DNA of 64,000 bases, from positions 374,387 through 438,386 of the forward strand of contig NZ_AYZG01000051.1 in assembly GCF_001436695.1 (NCBI RefSeq), in the 5' to 3' direction. This document shows, in pieces, positions 1 to 8,965 of the stretch. The DNA comes from Lactobacillus taiwanensis DSM 21401. GTDB lineage: Bacteria; Bacillota; Bacilli; Lactobacillales; Lactobacillaceae. How positions within the stretch are numbered: position 1 is the stretch's first letter; each line of letters opens with the position of its first letter. Under the pieces are notes generated by a model, which saw nothing but the letters and a program-made list of their open reading frames with translations, ran no database searches and had not been told where the DNA came from. The position numbers and the translations under genes are program-made.

Positions 1-68
1 AAAGTAGTCTTACCGTGGTCAACGTGTGCGATAATTGCAATATTTCTAATATCGTCTCTTCTTTGCAA
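1..68 (-). CDS. typA: TypA/BipA ribosome-associated GTPase, N-terminal fragment
   Basis: Only the first 22 residues lie in the window; the gene runs off the left edge. The reverse strand reads MQRRDDIRNIAIIAHVDHGK followed by TT. This contains the G1 P-loop AHVDHGKTT of translational GTPases, in the version typical of TypA/BipA; LepA would read IAHIDHGKST. BipA acts on the ribosome in 50S assembly and stress or cold adaptation. I choose the TTG start at 68 because GGGGAGGAA ends about 6-8 bases upstream. The in-frame ATG at 92 lies upstream of that site and directly abuts a T-run, so it would add eight residues with no ribosome site of its own. Transcription probably starts near 174 and crosses a terminator-like hairpin. 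Family assignment from so short a piece is good but not certain. Confidence 0.85.
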   Translation of the reverse strand, partial: MQRRDDIRNIAIIAHVDHGKTT

Positions 69-92
69 AAGAAATTCCTCCCCGAACTTCAT

Positions 93-117
93 AAAAAAAC
101 TGTGACTCCAGTCACAG
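93..117 (-). terminator. Terminator-like hairpin in the typA leader (possible attenuator)
   Basis: On the minus strand CTGTGACT and AGTCACAG form a perfect 8-bp stem with a two-base loop (opening to about four in practice). Seven T residues follow, ending at the base before the in-frame ATG at 92. The neighbouring gene upstream is divergent, so no minus-strand gene ends here. The hairpin therefore lies inside the typA transcript, between its promoter and its ribosome site. Confidence 0.6.
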
Positions 118-180
118 CTCTCTTACGCAAAATAATAATGCAGTTATTGAAGCTTTATATCTCTATAGTTTCGTCTTACA

Positions 181-209
181 ATTCTACTCTAAAAATATAA
201 TATCGTCAA
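181..209 (-). promoter_or_regulatory. Promoter for typA
   Basis: Minus strand shows TTGACG (209-204), a 17-base spacer and TAGAAT (186-181), a near-consensus sigma-A promoter. The start point would be near 174, giving an untranslated leader of about 105 bases. Confidence 0.7.
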
Positions 210-272
210 CGAAAGTACAAGCTGTGAACTGTTTATTTTTTAACAAAAATATTATACCAAAAACTTCGATCA

Positions 273-301
273 TTGCCGTCTTTTCTTTCAATTGTTATCA
301 T
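273..301 (+). promoter_or_regulatory. Candidate promoter for def
   Basis: TTGCCG (273-278), 17 bases, TATCAT (296-301), about 36 bases before the def start. This is a moderate match. The rest of the 245-base gap between typA and def is AT-rich; besides the typA promoter and hairpin I see no gene in it. Confidence 0.45.
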
Positions 302-337
302 ATTTATAGCAAATAAAGAAATAAGGAGATTTTAATT

Positions 338-892
338 TTGATTTTAATGCATGATATTACACGTGATGGCAATCCTGTTTTAAGACAAGTTGCTAAGCCA
401 TTAACTTTTCCATTATCTGATGAATATAAAAAATTAGCAGATGAAATGATGCAATACTTAATCGATTCTCAAGATCCTAAGATTGCTGAAAAGCATCAAT
501 TAAGAGCCGGTGTTGGTTTAGCTGCACCTCAAGTAGGTAAAAGTATTCAAATGGCCGCTCTTTTAGTTCCAAATGACAAAGGCGAGATCATCTTTAAAGA
601 AGTTTTTGTTAATCCAAAAATTCTTTCTGAATCAGTTAGAAAAGCTTGCCTTGCTGAAGGTGAAGGTTGTCTTAGTGTAGATAAGGATATTGAAGGTTAT
701 GTTCCACGTCCTGATAAATTAAAGATTCGCTACTACACAGTAGATGGAGAAGAAAAAACAATTCGTTTAAAGGACTACCCAGCAATTGTTGCTTCTCACG
801 AAATTGACCACTTAAATGGTCACTTATTCTACGACCGCATTAACAAAGAAAATCCTTTTAGTTTAGCAGAAGATACTATTGTGATTTCCTAA
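338..892 (+). CDS. def: Peptide deformylase
   Basis: Removes the N-formyl group from nascent proteins; a cytosolic iron-dependent enzyme. All three family motifs are present: GVGLAAPQ at residues 58-65, EGCLS at 109-113 with the metal-binding Cys, and HEIDH at 154-158 with two metal-binding His and the catalytic Glu. At 184 residues, with the insertion between motifs 1 and 2, it matches the longer Gram-positive (type 2) form. The TTG start at 338 is preferred because AAGGAG lies nine bases upstream; the next ATG at 347 would be 18 bases away. It has its own candidate promoter and a terminator directly after, so it appears monocistronic. Confidence 0.95.
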   Translation: MILMHDITRDGNPVLRQVAKPLTFPLSDEYKKLADEMMQYLIDSQDPKIAEKHQLRAGVGLAAPQVGKSIQMAALLVPNDKGEIIFKEVFVNPKILSESVRKACLAEGEGCLSVDKDIEGYVPRPDKLKIRYYTVDGEEKTIRLKDYPAIVASHEIDHLNGHLFYDRINKENPFSLAEDTIVIS

Positions 893-916
893 AAGAAATC
901 TTTATTTTTTATATTA

Positions 917-950
917 GACGATAGATCTAAGATAGTTCTATCGTCTTTTT
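917..950 (+). terminator. Intrinsic terminator after def
   Basis: GACGATAGA (917-925) pairs perfectly with TCTATCGTC (937-945) around an 11-base loop, and a T-run follows to 949. Confidence 0.85.
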
Positions 951-971
951 ATGTACCTATATATGAGGTAA

Positions 972-999
972 TTGGTATACTTCAAAGCAAGTTTATGAT
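972..999 (+). promoter_or_regulatory. Candidate promoter for rpoY-rnjA
   Basis: TTGGTA (972-977), 16 bases, TATGAT (994-999), downstream of the def terminator. The start point would be near 1006, giving a leader of about 75 bases. Confidence 0.5.
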
Positions 1000-1019
1000 A
1001 AAATTTTAATAGCTATGAA

Positions 1020-1050
1020 TTTCTGCATGATTTCATGTAGAAGTTTTTTT
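1020..1050 (+). terminator. Terminator-like hairpin in the rpoY-rnjA leader (possible attenuator)
   Basis: TTTCTGCATGA (1020-1030) pairs with TCATGTAGAAG (1033-1043) with two G-U pairs, followed by seven T residues at 1044-1050. It lies after the candidate promoter and before the rpoY ribosome site (AAGGAG near 1067). It could be a second terminator for def, but def already has one at 917-950. Confidence 0.6.
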
Positions 1051-1081
1051 GAACGTTTTAAATATAAGGAGATTATAAGAA

Positions 1082-1309
1082 ATGATCTACAAAGTTTTAT
1101 ACCAAAAAGACCAGATCGTTAATCCAAGAAGAGAAACTACAAAAACTCTTTTTTTAGAAGCAGATAACGTAGTTGCAGCAAGAACTATGGTTGAGGATAA
1201 TACCCCCTACAACATTGAACTCATCCAAGAATTAACTGGAAACTCTCTTGCTTACGAAAAGCAAAATCCAGATTTTAAGCTGACAACTTTTAAATCTGAG
1301 GATAAATAG
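1082..1309 (+). CDS. rpoY: RNA polymerase epsilon subunit (YkzG/DUF1447 family)
   Basis: A 75-residue protein beginning [10 protein letters not shown] and carrying the [10 protein letters not shown] segment and acidic C-terminal half typical of the Firmicutes small RNA polymerase subunit RpoY. In Bacillus this subunit binds core polymerase near the secondary-channel jaw and helps clear stalled complexes. The start has AAGGAG upstream at good spacing. It lies five bases before rnjA, the same pairing seen across Firmicutes, and is presumably co-transcribed with it. A terminator-like hairpin in the leader may control the pair. Confidence 0.93.
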   Translation: MIYKVLYQKDQIVNPRRETTKTLFLEADNVVAARTMVEDNTPYNIELIQELTGNSLAYEKQNPDFKLTTFKSEDK

Positions 1310-1314
1310 CGACC

Positions 1315-2994
1315 TTGAAATTAAAAAATAACGAAGTCGGCGTTTACGCTATAGGGGGTCTAGGCGAAATCGGCCGTAATATGTACTGCGTTGAGTACCA
1401 AGATGAAATTATCATCATGGACTGCGGTATCAAATTCCCAGAAGACGATATGATGGGAATTAACTATGTTATCTCAGACTATTCTTATTTAGTTAAGAAC
1501 AGAAAAAAAATTAAAGCATTAGTAGTCACTCACGGACACGAAGACCATATTGGAGGAATTCCTTATCTTTTAAAGAAGATTCCGGAAATTCCAGTCTATG
1601 CTACTCCATTTGCTTTAGCTTTAATTCGTGGAAAGCTTGATGAACACGGTATTTTAAATTCTAGTGAACTTCATGAAGAACACGAAGATACTGTTTTAAA
1701 GTTCGATAAATTATCAGTTACTTTCTTTAGGACAACTCACTCAATTCCTGATACCTTAGGAATTGCAGTTCATACTCCTGAAGGGGCTGTTCTTTTCACT
1801 GGGGACTTCAAGTTTGACCTAACTCCAGTTATGAATCAACCAGCTCCTGACTTTCAGGAAATGGCTAAACTAGGAAAAGAAGGTGTCTTAGCCCTCTTAT
1901 CTGATTCTACTAATGCAGAAGTTCCTACGTTTACAAAATCAGAAAGATTTGTTGCTCATTCATTGCACGACATCATTACTGGAATCAAAGGTAGAATTAT
2001 TTTTGCTACCTTCGCTTCTAACCTTTACCGTGTATCAACTGCCATTAAGGCTGCTGTTGATACCGGTAGAAAAGTAGCAATTTTTGGTCGTTCAATGGAA
2101 AATGGTGTTCAAAATGGTATTGATCTTGGCTATCTAGATATTCCTGAAGGAACTTTAGTAGATGCTAACGAAATTAACCATACTCCACCTGAAAAGGCAA
2201 TGATCTTATGTACTGGTTCTCAAGGTGAACCACTTGCTGCTCTGTCAAGAATTGCAGATGGTACTCACCGTCAAATTTCCTTACAACCAGGAGATACAGT
2301 CATCTTTTCATCTAATCCAATTCCAGGTAACACTACTAGCGTGAACCACTTAATTAATAAGTTAACTGAAGCTGGCGCTAATGTTGTTCATGGTAAAATT
2401 CATAATGTTCACACTTCTGGACATGCTGGACAAGAAGAACAAAAGATGATGATTGAATTAACTAAACCAGAATATTTTATTCCAGTTCACGGTGAATATC
2501 GTATGCAAGTTGTTCATACAGAAACAGCCCAATCTACTGGGATGCCTAAAGATCATACTTTTGTTCTAAAAAATGGTGACGTACTTGCTTTAACTAAAGA
2601 CTCATCAAGAATTGCTGGTCACATTAATATACCAGATGTCTTTGTTGACACTTCTGGTAGCGACGATGTTGGTAATATCGTTGTTCGCGATCGTCAGATC
2701 TTGGCTGAAGAAGGTTTAGTTGTAGTTGTAGCGACTGTAGACTACAAACACCAACGCGTTCTTGCAGGACCAGATATTTTGAGTCGTGGATTCGTTTATA
2801 TGCGTGAGTCAACAGAGCTGATTAGCCAAGCTCAAAAACACGTTTACCATATTCTTAAGACAGAAATGGCAAAAGATCCACAACCAAAAGAAAATGAAAT
2901 TAGAAAGGCAATCATTGAAAATCTTCAAGATTTCTTATATTCAAAGACTGAACGAAGACCAATGATCCTGCCAATGCTAATTGAAAAGAAATAA
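1315..2994 (+). CDS. rnjA: Ribonuclease J1
   Basis: A 559-residue metallo-beta-lactamase/beta-CASP RNase with 5'-3' exonuclease and endonuclease activity in mRNA decay and rRNA processing. The zinc motif HGHEDH is at residues 73-78, preceded by the strand ending IMDCG (31-38); later motifs include TGDFKFD and the C-terminal HGEYRM segment. Length equals that of B. subtilis J1, and the rpoY neighbour supports J1 rather than J2. The start is TTG at 1315, with GAGGAT about 11 bases upstream inside the end of rpoY. The first ATG would be codon 23, after the conserved N-terminus, so TTG is firm. It ends at a strong terminator. Confidence 0.96.
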   Translation: MKLKNNEVGVYAIGGLGEIGRNMYCVEYQDEIIIMDCGIKFPEDDMMGINYVISDYSYLVKNRKKIKALVVTHGHEDHIGGIPYLLKKIPEIPVYATPFALALIRGKLDEHGILNSSELHEEHEDTVLKFDKLSVTFFRTTHSIPDTLGIAVHTPEGAVLFTGDFKFDLTPVMNQPAPDFQEMAKLGKEGVLALLSDSTNAEVPTFTKSERFVAHSLHDIITGIKGRIIFATFASNLYRVSTAIKAAVDTGRKVAIFGRSMENGVQNGIDLGYLDIPEGTLVDANEINHTPPEKAMILCTGSQGEPLAALSRIADGTHRQISLQPGDTVIFSSNPIPGNTTSVNHLINKLTEAGANVVHGKIHNVHTSGHAGQEEQKMMIELTKPEYFIPVHGEYRMQVVHTETAQSTGMPKDHTFVLKNGDVLALTKDSSRIAGHINIPDVFVDTSGSDDVGNIVVRDRQILAEEGLVVVVATVDYKHQRVLAGPDILSRGFVYMRESTELISQAQKHVYHILKTEMAKDPQPKENEIRKAIIENLQDFLYSKTERRPMILPMLIEKK

Positions 2995-3019
2995 AATAAG
3001 CCCTTCGGGGCTTATTTTT
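2995..3019 (+). terminator. Intrinsic terminator after rnjA
   Basis: AATAAGCCC, loop TTCG, GGGCTTATT and trailing T residues. A stable UUCG-capped stem directly after the rnjA stop codon. Confidence 0.9.
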
Positions 3020-3039
3020 ATACAAGTTAGGCTAAATAA

Positions 3040-3490
3040 ATGATGAAAAAAGTTTATCTACTTGTTAATTTAAAATCAGGGAGCAATAAAGGTGAAGTAG
3101 CTTTTAAAAAGTTAGAATCTATTCTACAAGAGAAAAAAGATACCTTATAATATTCAGATTTCAACCTATCCCAGTCAACTAGTACCAATTGCAACTAACC
3201 ATCCCTACTTTGGTGATGGCATTCCAATTTTACCAATTGCCGATATCCATAATCATCATTTAGATATCGTCATTATTGAAAAGCATAATTTAATTAAATT
3301 TCTTTACTTATTTTCTAAACTCTTAATTGATGGATCGCATATGTAGAGTAAACAATTTCACTACTTTGAATCCTCTGAAATCGAAGTGAAAACTCAAAAA
3401 AGTGAATACGGTCAACTTGATGGAGAAGAATTAAATAAAAGAAAATTTCATTTAAAATTTAAAGTCGATAACTTTAATCTTTTACAATAA
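3040..3490 (+). pseudogene. Broken diacylglycerol kinase-family lipid kinase
   Basis: The reading begins MMKKVYLLVNLKSGSNKG, the N-terminus of YegS/DgkB-type lipid kinases, and breaks after about 35 codons. One extra base near 3137-3141 shifts the frame, since the sequence continues sensibly as PYNIQISTYPSQLVPIAT one frame away. It then jumps straight to NHPYFGDGIPILPIADIHN, which in intact homologues lies in the C-terminal domain. The whole middle, with the GGDGT nucleotide-binding region, is missing. A TAG at about 3344 interrupts the tail, which otherwise runs to TAA at 3488-3490. Some 150 codons remain of roughly 300 usual. No clear ribosome site remains. It shows no surviving catalytic core, so I call it non-functional. 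Confidence 0.85.
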
Positions 3491-3496
3491 AACAAA

Positions 3497-3633
3497 TAAT
3501 AAGTGTCTGGGAAAAAACTCAGAAATTAAGAAATCCTACTAAATCTTGGTATTAATAAACCTTGATTTAATAGGATTTTTTTGAGTAAAAGTATAAAATT
3601 AATTAAAATAGACTTTTTCCCAGACACTTATTA
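3497..3633. repeat. Palindromic MITE-like repeat with 20-bp perfect inverted ends
   Basis: TAATAAGTGTCTGGGAAAAA at 3497-3516 is matched by its exact reverse complement at 3614-3633. Inside, about 20 bases near 3530-3549 (AAATCCTACTAAATC...) pair with ...GATTTAATAGGATTT near 3562-3582 with only a few mismatches, so the whole 137 bp can fold as one long hairpin. The right end overlaps the recD2 stop codon (3631-3633), so it may also end transcription of recD2 from the right. No open reading frame is present. Confidence 0.7.
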
Positions 3634-6018
3634 ATTTCTAGATTTTAATTTTATGTCTTCCATACCAATCATCGGATCAATTTTTCCAGAATAAATTAGA
3701 TCCGGTGTTAAAATATAGTCCTTAGGTTCTTCAGCCTTTGTTTGTCTATCAGAATTATTCCGTAGTACTTGTTGTGAAGTACTTTTGTCATTTTTAACTT
3801 CAGTTTTAACCTCTTTTAAACCTAATTCATGCCTAATTTTGAAAGCTAAGTCTGTTTTTCGATCATTTCCTGGTGTACGCAAAGCCATAATATACGCTTT
3901 TTTCTCGCCTACCATTACAAGATTTTTTTCAGCACGAGTAATGGCTGTATAAAGCAAATTACGTCTCAACATCATATAATTTTGCATAGTCAGGTTCAAA
4001 ATAACTAGTGGAAATTCAGAACCTTGTGATTTATGAATAGTAATCGCATATGCACGTGTAATATCGTTTAGATCTTTAACTCCAAATTCAATTTCTCTTC
4101 CATCAAAATCGGCAATCAGAATTTTTGCCTTATCATCAGGATTTAAACCGATAATTTTACCAATTTGACCATTATAGATATCTTTTTCTGGATTATTTTG
4201 TAATTGTAAAATTCGATCTCCAATTCTAAAACTCTCATTATGAGCTTCAATTACTTTAGTTTTTGAAGACATTGGATTCATGACATCTTGCAAAATATCA
4301 TTTAAGTGCGTAATTCCGCCCTGACCATTATACATAGCTCCAAGTACTTGAACATCATCCTTTTTAAAACCACGCTTAATTGCCAAATTGACAATTTGAT
4401 CAATCGCATCCCCCACCAAGCTTGGCTGACAAGGGATAAAAGAATAGTTTTTAGTCTTATCAAATATCACTTGCTCAGCAGCTTCTTCATTAATTGCGTG
4501 AGCTAGCTTAATAATAGATGAATCTTCTCCCTGTCTATGAATAACTTGCAAACGTGTAGTTGGAAAAGCATCGGACTTGATTAAATCACTAAATATGTTA
4601 CCTGCACCCACTGAAGGAAGTTGGTCTTGATCTCCTACAAACACAATACGCTTAGTCGAATTAATACCTGATAATAATTGCTTAAACAAAAACATATCTA
4701 CCATTGACATCTCATCAATGATTAGTATTTCTCCATTTAGTTCATTAACATCAGTTGCATCATTTTCTCCAATTCCTAAACCTAATAAACGGTGAATAGT
4801 TTTAGCTGAAATATCAGTAATTTCACTCATTCTTTTGGCCGCTCTACCTGTAGGAGCAGCTAATAAAAATGGTGGATCTTCACTATATAAAGCACCGCTT
4901 GGAATACCAGCAAGCTCTTTTAAGCACATCAGAATTCCGTTAATAATAGTCGTCTTACCTGTACCGGGACCACCAGTTAATATTGAAATTGGATTATTCA
5001 GAGCATTCTTTATTGCATTCTTCTGTGTTTCATCGTATTTAATCTCAAGTTCATCTTCAGCGTGAGAAATTGCATGATCAATTTCTTTATCGCTAAATAC
5101 TTCTTTTTCAACTTGATTTTTGACCACACGCTTTAATTCATTTGCAATATCAAGTTCAGTCTGAAAAATGCCTTGAAGTGCAGCCTTATCACCAGAAACA
5201 ACAACTTTCCCTTGTCTCTGCAATTCATTAACGCTATTTGCTAGATCATCATAAGAACTAGCCTGAATTAAATCATAAGCTTGCGTCAATAACTCATCAA
5301 GGGGAACGTAAGTATCTCCAAGAGTACTTAGAGCAGTTTGCAATACACTTAAGATAGCACCCCTGATTCTTCTTGGATCATTAGCTCCGATATTAAGTGC
5401 ACGCCCAATATTATCAGCCGTTTTAAAACCGAATCCACGAATTTCACCAACTGCTTGATAAGGATCATCTTCTAATTTTTTTAGAGATTCTCCATGATAG
5501 GCCTTGTAGATATTACCCGCAATTTTTTTATTAATTCCATATTTAGCCAGCTTGATAACAATTTCTGAAAAAGAATCCATTTGATTAATTCCAGATAATA
5601 AACTATCTTTTTGTTTTTGAGTTAAATCTAATGTTTCAATTTCAGTTGGATTAGCTTTAATCAAATCAAGCGCATCAGTTCCTAAGCTATCAATAATTTT
5701 TTCAGCTGCTTTTTTACCAATTCCTGGAAATTTATCAGAACTTAAATACTTAGTTAAACTTCCTTCTTCATGAGGTAAAACTGGTTCATATGAACTTACA
5801 CGAAATTGTTTACCAAATTTTTCATGCACAACAATTTGTCCAGTAAATTTATAAGTTGAGCCAATCTGAATATCACCGAAATTCCCGGTTACACGAATAT
5901 TATCACGGTCAAAATCAGCTAATCTACTGATCAAATCTACATCAATAATCTTGAAAAGATCTTGATTATTTTCAAAAACAATTCCATTTATTCGTCCAGT
6001 AAAACTAGTTTTTGTCAT
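3631..6018 (-). CDS. recD2: RecD2-type ATP-dependent DNA helicase
   Basis: A 795-residue superfamily 1B 5'-3' helicase of the RecBC-independent RecD2 type, implicated in replication-fork and mismatch repair. It has an N-terminal OB-like domain and helix-hairpin-helix repeats (about 90-210), then the helicase core: Walker A GGPGTGKTT at 349-357, motif II LIIDEMSMVD near 430, motif III FVGDQDQLPS, and the C-terminal ITIHKSQGSEF motif. About 90 residues after the core are low in conservation and charged. The start overlaps the end of the upstream TPR gene by 14 bases, implying translational coupling. The stop codon sits inside the MITE-like palindrome, so the last residues may have been altered by its insertion. 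Confidence 0.93.
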   Translation of the reverse strand: MTKTSFTGRINGIVFENNQDLFKIIDVDLISRLADFDRDNIRVTGNFGDIQIGSTYKFTGQIVVHEKFGKQFRVSSYEPVLPHEEGSLTKYLSSDKFPGIGKKAAEKIIDSLGTDALDLIKANPTEIETLDLTQKQKDSLLSGINQMDSFSEIVIKLAKYGINKKIAGNIYKAYHGESLKKLEDDPYQAVGEIRGFGFKTADNIGRALNIGANDPRRIRGAILSVLQTALSTLGDTYVPLDELLTQAYDLIQASSYDDLANSVNELQRQGKVVVSGDKAALQGIFQTELDIANELKRVVKNQVEKEVFSDKEIDHAISHAEDELEIKYDETQKNAIKNALNNPISILTGGPGTGKTTIINGILMCLKELAGIPSGALYSEDPPFLLAAPTGRAAKRMSEITDISAKTIHRLLGLGIGENDATDVNELNGEILIIDEMSMVDMFLFKQLLSGINSTKRIVFVGDQDQLPSVGAGNIFSDLIKSDAFPTTRLQVIHRQGEDSSIIKLAHAINEEAAEQVIFDKTKNYSFIPCQPSLVGDAIDQIVNLAIKRGFKKDDVQVLGAMYNGQGGITHLNDILQDVMNPMSSKTKVIEAHNESFRIGDRILQLQNNPEKDIYNGQIGKIIGLNPDDKAKILIADFDGREIEFGVKDLNDITRAYAITIHKSQGSEFPLVILNLTMQNYMMLRRNLLYTAITRAEKNLVMVGEKKAYIMALRTPGNDRKTDLAFKIRHELGLKEVKTEVKNDKSTSQQVLRNNSDRQTKAEEPKDYILTPDLIYSGKIDPMIGMEDIKLKSRN

Positions 6019-6649
6019 TTTTACCTCTAATTAGTTTTGCAACTGCATTATATTGCTTCTGGGCTTGCGCAAAATACTTAGGATCTTGATTTTTAGACAG
6101 TTTAAAATACTTTTCCGCTTCATTAGGGTTAGTATCAAACAGAGTTAAGCCTAGCAGAAAATTAACCTTAGAATTTCTTTGATCTTTTAAAATTTGACTA
6201 TAAGTTTGATTTGCAGTTTTTAAATCTCCTAAACTAAGCCAAATATCACCAAGTAACTCTAACGTTCTCTCATCTTGATTTTTTAAAGTTAGGGCATAAG
6301 CTAAAGCTTTTTGATATTGTCCTAACTTCATAAAAATCAACGCTTTTTGATACATCGTTTCTTCATCATCTTTAATGGAATTAAGCAAAGCGAGAGATTT
6401 TTGAAATTCTCCTTGCAGATAATAGCAAACAGCAATATTATATGTCAGTTCTTCAGGATGGTTAACAAGACCGCGTGCTTTTTCTAATAGTTCTAAGGCT
6501 TGGTCAGCAGCATTTTGCTCAATTAAATATGTCGAAAGTTGCAAATAGTTTTCAATATCTTTCGGATCCCTATTTATACGCTCGACTAGTAAATGTATTG
6601 CCTTATCTACTTCGCCAGCATCATATAAGTTGGCTATTTTTTTATCCAT
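6005..6649 (-). CDS. Tetratricopeptide repeat protein
   Basis: 214 residues made almost wholly of TPR-like helical pairs, with typical spacing of Ala, Leu and Tyr (for example YLQLSTYLIEQNAADQALELLEKA and NIAVCYYLQGEFQKSLALL) from about residue 5 to 200. No signal peptide or membrane segment is visible, so it is probably a cytosolic scaffold. It lies between a histidine phosphatase gene (two bases upstream) and recD2 (14-base overlap), forming a three-gene unit. The same TPR-recD2 pairing is familiar in lactobacilli, but the partner and role are unknown. The extreme C-terminus is basic (KLIRGKNDKN). Confidence 0.85.
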   Translation of the reverse strand: MDKKIANLYDAGEVDKAIHLLVERINRDPKDIENYLQLSTYLIEQNAADQALELLEKARGLVNHPEELTYNIAVCYYLQGEFQKSLALLNSIKDDEETMYQKALIFMKLGQYQKALAYALTLKNQDERTLELLGDIWLSLGDLKTANQTYSQILKDQRNSKVNFLLGLTLFDTNPNEAEKYFKLSKNQDPKYFAQAQKQYNAVAKLIRGKNDKN

Positions 6650-6651
6650 TT

Positions 6652-7311
6652 TTAAATCGTGTCCCTACTAGTAATTTTTCGATCTAGGTAGCTCGTTTCA
6701 TTCCATGCAATTTCATTAAATGTCTTACCTTTATCTTCAGTATCAAGAATCGTAAGACTTGTATTAGTTAAACCACCACGTTTTCTAATATCTGCAATGT
6801 CATAACCTTCTAAAGTTCTAATTAGAGCACATAAGGCAGCCCCATGACTCACTAAAAGAACTTTATCATCTTTATTTGGATACCTTTTTACAATATCAGC
6901 AATTAATTTCTTGCCACGCTCTATCATGTGTTCAAAATCTTCACCATGAAAAGTCGATGGATCGTAGCGATCTGGGAAGTAACGAAATGCCTTAATTTGG
7001 TCTGGATATTGACTCTCAGCATCAACAAATTTCATTCCTTCCAGATCTCCCAAATTAAACTCTTTTAAGCGTTGATCAACAATTATGGGTACAGTAATTC
7101 CCATATCATTTCTAAGCATTACAGCAGTCGTTAAGGCACGTTGCAAAGGACTAGAATAAAAGGCTCTAAAGTTTGTTCCCTTTAGGTAATTTGCCAATTT
7201 TTTAATGTCTGCATAACTTTCAGGTAAAAGTGGTGAATTGCCACTACCACCTTGATAACGTCCTTCTAAATTCCATTTTGTTTTTCCATGTCTTACAAAA
7301 TATAATTGCAT
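6652..7311 (-). CDS. Histidine phosphatase family protein (phosphoglycerate mutase-like)
   Basis: 219 residues beginning MQLYFVRHGKTKWN, with the catalytic RHG motif at 8-10. The second catalytic His is in LVSHGAALC near 160, and the acid catalyst Glu lies in the LGDLEGM segment near 90. These mark the cofactor-dependent phosphoglycerate mutase/acid phosphatase superfamily. The divergent sequence and the neighbours argue against glycolytic GpmA; a broad-specificity phosphatase such as GpmB or PhoE is more likely. First gene of the unit with the TPR protein and recD2. GGAGG lies about 11 bases before the start, and a TATAAT box at 7345-7340 upstream is the probable promoter. Confidence 0.85.
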   Translation of the reverse strand: MQLYFVRHGKTKWNLEGRYQGGSGNSPLLPESYADIKKLANYLKGTNFRAFYSSPLQRALTTAVMLRNDMGITVPIIVDQRLKEFNLGDLEGMKFVDAESQYPDQIKAFRYFPDRYDPSTFHGEDFEHMIERGKKLIADIVKRYPNKDDKVLLVSHGAALCALIRTLEGYDIADIRKRGGLTNTSLTILDTEDKGKTFNEIAWNETSYLDRKITSRDTI

Positions 7312-7339
7312 AATTCATTTTTCCTCCACTTTTATTACT

Positions 7340-7345
7340 ATTATA
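7340..7345 (-). promoter_or_regulatory. -10 box upstream of the phosphatase-TPR-recD2 unit
   Basis: Minus-strand TATAAT about 30 bases before the start codon. The matching -35 region is weak. Confidence 0.45.
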
Positions 7346-7375
7346 AGTTTTCAAGAAAGAAAATAACAGTTTCTA

Positions 7376-7409
7376 AAAATAAAAAGAAGTCCCTAAAAGA
7401 GACTTCTTT
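7376..7409 (-). terminator. Intrinsic terminator after mnmA
   Basis: On the minus strand AAAGAAGTC pairs with GACTTCTTT (7409-7401 with 7391-7383) around a nine-base loop, followed by T-rich sequence. Confidence 0.85.
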
Positions 7410-7414
7410 GTTAA

Positions 7415-8557
<1,143 letters not shown>

Positions 8558-8893
8558 TTAGCAGGGCGCAATAATTTGACGATCTTCAAGATCTTTTAAA
8601 ATGAAGTCAAGCAGTTCAACCATTGGTGCTAATTGTTTATTCTTAAAAATATTAACCTTTTGCAAGCCATTGGTATCAGTGACTACCATTGTTAAATGAT
8701 CTAAGTCTTCGTTAATTGTCAACTTCAATTGACAGGTAGCATTATATGGAGATTCATTGTATAAGGGATGCTTATACATGAAATTTCCTCTTTTAGTCTT
8801 CGTAAAACCTGCATCAATTAAAGCATAACGTTTAATTTCTGAATTAATCGTAAACTTACGATTATCGCCATTAATAATTACTGTATTTGCCAT
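8558..8893 (-). CDS. DUF1831 family protein
   Basis: 111 residues, no signal peptide or membrane segment. The sequence (MANTVIINGDNRKFTINSEIKRYALIDAGFT... and a conserved-looking C-terminal amphipathic region LLDFILKDLEDRQII) matches the DUF1831 family of lactobacilli, known to be encoded beside cysteine desulfurase and mnmA. It ends in Cys, and another Cys lies mid-protein, but a sulfur-carrier role is only inference. It shares a promoter with mnmA (TTGACA at 8940-8935), separated from the desulfurase gene by a terminator. Confidence 0.8.
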   Translation of the reverse strand: MANTVIINGDNRKFTINSEIKRYALIDAGFTKTKRGNFMYKHPLYNESPYNATCQLKLTINEDLDHLTMVVTDTNGLQKVNIFKNKQLAPMVELLDFILKDLEDRQIIAPC

Positions 8894-8911
8894 AAAAATA
8901 TCACTCTCAAT

Positions 8912-8940
8912 ATTATTATCTTATTTTTTGTAAGTGTCAA
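8912..8940 (-). promoter_or_regulatory. Promoter for DUF1831-mnmA
   Basis: Minus strand TTGACA (8940-8935), 17 bases, AATAAT (8917-8912). A consensus -35 with a fair -10. Confidence 0.6.
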
Positions 8941-8965
8941 GTATATGATTTTCATTATCATTATA

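Noticed and set aside
15-200. 61-residue open frame over the typA start and leader
   Set aside because: It overlaps the opposite-strand typA start, hairpin and promoter, and has no ribosome site.
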